Shown one piece after another: positions 35,797 to 39,665 of a DNA stretch of 39,665 bases (the stretch's first letter is position 1; each line of letters starts with the position of its first letter). The notes below the pieces were generated by a model. That model saw only the letters and a list, made by a program, of their open reading frames with translations, made no database searches and was not told where the DNA came from. The DNA comes from Verrucomicrobiota bacterium (GTDB taxonomy: Bacteria > Verrucomicrobiota > Verrucomicrobiia > Opitutales > Opitutaceae): the NCBI GenBank assembly GCA_023446865.1, contig JAEXPL010000225.1:1-39665 (forward strand). Direction: 5' to 3'. The translations under genes and the position numbers were made by a program.

Positions 35797-36804
35797 ATGT
35801 TTCCACCGCCCGCCAACGACGCTGCCGCGGATGCCCGTTTTCTCGCCGTCTTTCGGGCGAAGATCGGCGACCGATCGGCCTCGTTCGCGGAGTTCATGGA
35901 CCTCGCGCTGTACGATCCCGAGCTCGGCTACTACCGCCGCGACCGGCGCCGCGTGGGGCTCGACGGCCGGACGGATTTCTACACCTCGACCAGCATGGGC
36001 GAGGTCTTCGGGGCGCTGGTCGCCGCCGCCGCGAGCAAACTGCTGCAGTCCGCTGCGCCCGGCGGATACGAGTTCGTGGAGATCGGCGCCGAACCCGCGG
36101 GAAGCGTTCTGGCGGGCGTAGCACATCCCTTCCGGTCCGTGCGCGCGGTTCGCCTCGGCGACGACCTCGCGGTCAATGGCAACTGCGTGGTGTTCTCCAA
36201 CGAATTGTTCGACGCCCAGCCCTTCCACCGCCTCGTCTGGCGCGCTGACCGGTGGTGCGAGCTCGGCGTCGCGGTCGAGGGTGATGCGCTCGTCGAGGTC
36301 GAACTGCCCGCGCTTTCGCCCGCCGTGGCGGCCGTCCGCAGCACGCTGCCAACCTCCGCGCTCGACGGCTACCGGCTCGACTTGCCCCTCGCGGCGGCGG
36401 AGCTGTGTACACGGATCGCCCGCGCGCCATGGCGTGGTCTGTTCGTGGCGTTCGATTACGGCAAGACCTGGACCGCGCTGACAACCGACACGCCCACCGG
36501 CACCGCGCGCGCCTACCGCGCCCACCACCAAGTGCGCGACCTGCTCGCCGCGCCCGGCCAGCAGGACCTCACCTGCCACGTCTGCTGGGACTGGTTGGAG
36601 GCGGAACTCGCCTCGGCCGGTTTCACCGACATCCGGCTCGAATCGCAGGAAGCATTCTTGGTCCGCCACGCCGGCGAGGCCGCCGCGCGAATCACGGCCG
36701 CCGCCTCACCAGGTCCGGATCCGCGCCGCTCGCGCCTGCATGAACTGCTGCATCCCGGATTGCTCGGCCAGCGTTTCCAAGTGTTGAGCGCCCGGCGCAT
36801 CTGA
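35797..36804 (+). CDS. MidA/NDUFAF7-family SAM-dependent methyltransferase
   Basis: This 335-aa protein belongs to the family of mitochondrial NDUFAF7, an arginine methyltransferase for complex I; bacterial substrates are unknown. Marks: FAEFMDLALYDPELGYYRR, RTDFYTSTSMGEVFGALVA, the SAM-binding strand YEFVEIGAEPAGS, CVVFSNELFDAQPFHRLVW and LFVAFDYGKTW. The SAM glycine loop reads EIGAEPAG rather than the usual E.GAG.G. The start lies 35 bp from the divergent ctpA start. A 65-aa gene follows with no gap. Confidence 0.85.
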   Translation: MFPPPANDAAADARFLAVFRAKIGDRSASFAEFMDLALYDPELGYYRRDRRRVGLDGRTDFYTSTSMGEVFGALVAAAASKLLQSAAPGGYEFVEIGAEPAGSVLAGVAHPFRSVRAVRLGDDLAVNGNCVVFSNELFDAQPFHRLVWRADRWCELGVAVEGDALVEVELPALSPAVAAVRSTLPTSALDGYRLDLPLAAAELCTRIARAPWRGLFVAFDYGKTWTALTTDTPTGTARAYRAHHQVRDLLAAPGQQDLTCHVCWDWLEAELASAGFTDIRLESQEAFLVRHAGEAAARITAAASPGPDPRRSRLHELLHPGLLGQRFQVLSARRI

Positions 36805-37002
36805 ATGCCATTCCAAGCACCTTTGCGGTCGTCGCAATACGCGCCGCCATCTGAAGTCGTCAATGTGGCCGTGAAGAAGTTCAGCCCAGGCGCGACGGAG
36901 CTTGCCGACTTCAAGGAAACCGCCAAGGAGGCCGAGAAGTTCGCCGACGGTTGGCAGATCGGCGTGACCGACTACTTCAAACACGCCCGCGGCGGGAAAT
37001 AG
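36805..37002 (+). CDS. Small conserved-looking protein, unknown
   Basis: This 65-aa protein has its ATG directly after the stop of the MidA-family gene (TGAATG). The C-terminal half is charged and probably helical (ELADFKETAKEAEKFADGWQ). The end reads IGVTDYFKHARGGK. No signal peptide or membrane segment is seen. The tight junction to its neighbour and the coding-like composition support a real gene. I do not recognise the family. Confidence 0.55.
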   Translation: MPFQAPLRSSQYAPPSEVVNVAVKKFSPGATELADFKETAKEAEKFADGWQIGVTDYFKHARGGK

Positions 37003-37127
37003 TTCTCCGGCTCCATTGAAGGGCGACGCCCGGACTCTGGTCCGGCCACTTGGTGTTCGCACTCCACCACCCGGGGCATTTGCCCGTTGCCAAAGCCCGC
37101 GACGACTTCAACCGTTCACCCTTTCCC

Positions 37128-39665
37128 ATGATTTCCTGGTTCTTCAAACGTTTCGCCGGCCGCCATCACCGAAAGTTCGTGCAGTCGTGCCAGCCCATCG
37201 TCGCGAAGATCAACGCGCTCGAGACCGAGTACCAGTCGCTCACCGAGGAGCAGCTCCGCGCCAAGACCGACGAGTTTCGCGCCCGCGTGCAGGGCGGCGA
37301 AACGCTCGACGCCCTCCTGCCCGAGGCCTTCGCCGCGGTGAAGAACGCCGCCCGCCGCCTCTGCGGCCGCACCGTCGTCGTCTGCGACCACGAGCTCCAG
37401 TGGAACATGATCCACTTCGATGTGCAGCTCATCGGTGGCATCGCCCTCCATCGCGGCCGGATCGCCGAGATGGCCACCGGCGAAGGCAAGACCCTCGTCG
37501 CCACGCTGCCGCTCTACCTCAACTCCCTCACCGGCGAGAACACCCAGCTCGTCACCGTCAACGACTACCTCGCCCGCCGCGACTCCCAGTGGATGGGGCA
37601 CCTCTACAACCTCCTCGGCGTCTCCGTGGGCTGCATCCAGCAGCAGATGCCGTCGAACCTCCGGCGCGAGATGTACGCGCGCGACATCACCTACGGCACG
37701 GCTTCCGAGTACGGCTTCGACTACCTGCGCGACAACGGCATGGCCACGCGCAAGGAGGACCAGGTCCAGCGCAACCACTGGTTCTGCATCGTCGACGAAG
37801 TGGACTCGATCCTCGTCGATGAGGCGCGCACGCCGCTGATCATCTCCGGCCCGGCCCCGATCGAACGCGAGCAGCCCTTCACCCGCCACAAGCCTGGCAT
37901 CGAGGCGCTCTTCGCGGAGCAGACGCGTTTCTGCAACCGCATGATCGGCGAGGCCAAGGCAATCCTCGAGAAGCCCAACCGCACCCCCGACGAGACCTAC
38001 ACCGCCCAGCTCCAGATGCTCCAGGTGAAGGCCGGTATGCCGCGCAACAAGCTCCTCCAGCGCCTCATGGAGAACGCCGAGTTCCGGAAGCTTCTCGACA
38101 AGATCGACCTCGAGATGAACACCGACTTCCGCAAGGACGAGTTCTACCGTCTCAAGGAGGAGCTGTTCTTCACCATCGACGAACGCCAGCACCAGGCCGA
38201 CCTCACCGAGAAGGGCCGCACCTTCCTGCGTCCGGACAACCCGGATGCATTCATGATGCCCGACGTCGCCACGGCCTACATGGAGATCGACAAGGACACC
38301 TCCAAGACCCCCGCCGAGAAGGAAGCGGCCAAAGTCCAGCTCCAGGAACTCCAGGAACAGGTTTCCGAGGACATCCACGCCATCTCCCAACTGCTCCGCG
38401 CCTATAGCCTCTACGAACGCGACGTCCAGTACGTCGTCACCCCCGACGGCAAGATCGTCATCGTCGACGAGAACACCGGCCGCATCATGCCCGGCCGCCG
38501 TTGGTCCGACGGCCTCCACGGCGCCGTCGAGGCGAAGGAGAATGTCGCCATCGAGCGCGAGACCCGCACCTACGCGACCATCACCATCCAGAACTACTTC
38601 CGCATGTACCGGAAGCTCGCCGGCATGACCGGCACCGCCGAGACCGAGGCGCTGGAGTTCATGGACATCTACAAGCTTGCCTGCACGGTCATCCCGACGA
38701 ACCGGCCCTGCATCCGCAAGGACTCCAACGACCTCATCTTCAAGACACGCCGCGAGAAGTTCGCGGCCGTCATCAAGGCCATCCAGGAGGCCCACGCCAA
38801 GGGCCAGCCCGTCCTCGTCGGCACCGTCTCGGTTGAGTCTTCCGAGGTGTTGAGCCGCATGCTCAAGCGCACGGGCATCGTCCACGCCGTTCTCAACGCC
38901 AAGTACCACCAGCAGGAAGCCGAGATCGTCTCCCGCGCCGGCCAGCGCGGCGCCGTGACGATCGCCACCAACATGGCCGGCCGTGGCACCGACATCAAAC
39001 TCGGCGAGGGTGTCCGATTCTCGGTTACCTGCGAGCCGCAGCCCGATGCGGCGAAGCGCAAGGAGCATCCCTACGTCTACACGCTCACAGAGGCCGTCAC
39101 CGGCGAGATCCGCAAGTACGACTCCGGCAGCGTCGAGGCGCGCGGCTACGGCCTCAACCCCGACACAAAGGAGACCGGTGGCCTCTACGTCATCGGCACC
39201 GAGCGCCACGAATCCCGCCGCATCGACCGCCAGCTGCGCGGCCGTTGCTCACGCCAGGGCGACCCGGGCCAGTCTCGCTTCTACATTTCCCTCGAGGACG
39301 ACCTCATGCGCCTCTTCGCCTCCGGCGGCATGATGGCAAAGATGATCGAGAACTCCATGAAGGAGGGCGAGGAGCTCGAACATCCGTGGCTGAACAAGTC
39401 CATCGAATCGGCCCAGAAGAAGGTCGAGCAGCAGAACTACTCCATCCGCAAGCGCCTGCTCCAGTACGACGACGTACTGAACAAACAGCGCGAGGTCATC
39501 TATGCCATCCGCAACGGCGCCATCCAGGCCGAGCGGAGCAAGGACCAGATCTTCTCGTTCATCGACGAGGAGATGCTCTACCGCGCCGAGCTGACCGGCT
39601 TCGGTGAGAAGGGCGGCCCCGCCCCAGCCAAGGTCGAGTCGTTCGTCGGCTGGGTCTGCATGCAC
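37128..39665 (+). CDS. secA: Preprotein translocase ATPase SecA, 3' end outside window
   Basis: SecA drives Sec-dependent protein export through SecYEG. The frame is open from ATG 37128 to the window edge, giving 846 residues with no stop. It begins MISWFFKRFAG. Walker A is MATGEGKTL; VNDYLARRDSQWM, IVDEVDSILVDEARTPLIIS, DENTGRIMPGRRWSDGLH, KLAGMTGTAETEA, TNMAGRGTDIKL and RQLRGRCSRQGDPG follow in order. Between SGPAP and HAISQLLRAY there are about 170 residues against about 80 in E. coli, so the PPXD region carries an insertion, as also seen in Bacteroidota. The ATG follows ACCCTTTCCC with no Shine-Dalgarno. Confidence 0.97.
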   Translation, partial: MISWFFKRFAGRHHRKFVQSCQPIVAKINALETEYQSLTEEQLRAKTDEFRARVQGGETLDALLPEAFAAVKNAARRLCGRTVVVCDHELQWNMIHFDVQLIGGIALHRGRIAEMATGEGKTLVATLPLYLNSLTGENTQLVTVNDYLARRDSQWMGHLYNLLGVSVGCIQQQMPSNLRREMYARDITYGTASEYGFDYLRDNGMATRKEDQVQRNHWFCIVDEVDSILVDEARTPLIISGPAPIEREQPFTRHKPGIEALFAEQTRFCNRMIGEAKAILEKPNRTPDETYTAQLQMLQVKAGMPRNKLLQRLMENAEFRKLLDKIDLEMNTDFRKDEFYRLKEELFFTIDERQHQADLTEKGRTFLRPDNPDAFMMPDVATAYMEIDKDTSKTPAEKEAAKVQLQELQEQVSEDIHAISQLLRAYSLYERDVQYVVTPDGKIVIVDENTGRIMPGRRWSDGLHGAVEAKENVAIERETRTYATITIQNYFRMYRKLAGMTGTAETEALEFMDIYKLACTVIPTNRPCIRKDSNDLIFKTRREKFAAVIKAIQEAHAKGQPVLVGTVSVESSEVLSRMLKRTGIVHAVLNAKYHQQEAEIVSRAGQRGAVTIATNMAGRGTDIKLGEGVRFSVTCEPQPDAAKRKEHPYVYTLTEAVTGEIRKYDSGSVEARGYGLNPDTKETGGLYVIGTERHESRRIDRQLRGRCSRQGDPGQSRFYISLEDDLMRLFASGGMMAKMIENSMKEGEELEHPWLNKSIESAQKKVEQQNYSIRKRLLQYDDVLNKQREVIYAIRNGAIQAERSKDQIFSFIDEEMLYRAELTGFGEKGGPAPAKVESFVGWVCMH

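Noticed and set aside
36640..36665. An eighth copy of the island repeat (AGGAAGCATTCTT)
   Set aside because: It lies inside the MidA-family coding sequence and matches only the first nine bases of the core.

Overview
The window is high-GC bacterial chromosome that is mostly housekeeping genes. Gene content and style suggest a member of Verrucomicrobiota, probably near Opitutaceae. The pointers are an OleA/OleB pair beside fatty-acid genes, a SecA and a LepB with long insertions, a Pal lipoprotein plus outer-membrane barrel (Gram-negative envelope), and many starts without a Shine-Dalgarno sequence. This placement is an inference; no rRNA or marker gene here settles it.

Layout. 1-1230: 3' part of thrC. 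1418-2469: two overlapping lipoprotein genes, then a C-terminal scrap of a methyltransferase gene. 2674-4548: a GYF-domain membrane protein diverging from a DUF2293 gene. 4686-7853: a tight fabZ-fabI-oleA-oleB operon with no oleC or oleD behind it. 7989-9548: malQ on the minus strand.

9650-18900 is an accessory island. It starts with a repeat cluster (core AGGAAGCATA), then the C-terminal part of a large adenine methyltransferase, pglZ and brxL. This looks like the 3' end of a BREX-type phage-defence operon whose upstream genes and methylase catalytic domain are gone. A small Arm-DNA-binding-like ORF follows, coupled to a metK (SAM synthetase), then an unrecognised gene. The same repeat core returns in four copies just after the last island gene, so the island is bracketed by one repeat family. 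A SAM synthetase in a SAM-dependent defence locus is the most unusual combination in the window.

19029-23127 (minus): fabD-lepA-lepB. 23378-24460 (minus): pilT. 24587-26840 (plus): dapA-dapB-ruvA. 26888-28128 (minus): an ECF sigma factor and its overlapping anti-sigma factor. Then come tRNA-Lys(UUU), a NarL-type response regulator and pal (plus).

30489-32650 (minus) is an ilvBN operon with a leader peptide rich in Leu and Val codons and an intrinsic terminator before ilvB. That is a transcription attenuator resembling ivbL-ilvBN of enteric bacteria, and both enzyme subunits match the enteric AHAS I type in length and ending. The window closes with an outer-membrane barrel protein, ctpA-tsaD (minus), a MidA-family methyltransferase with a tiny downstream gene, and secA, which runs off the right edge.
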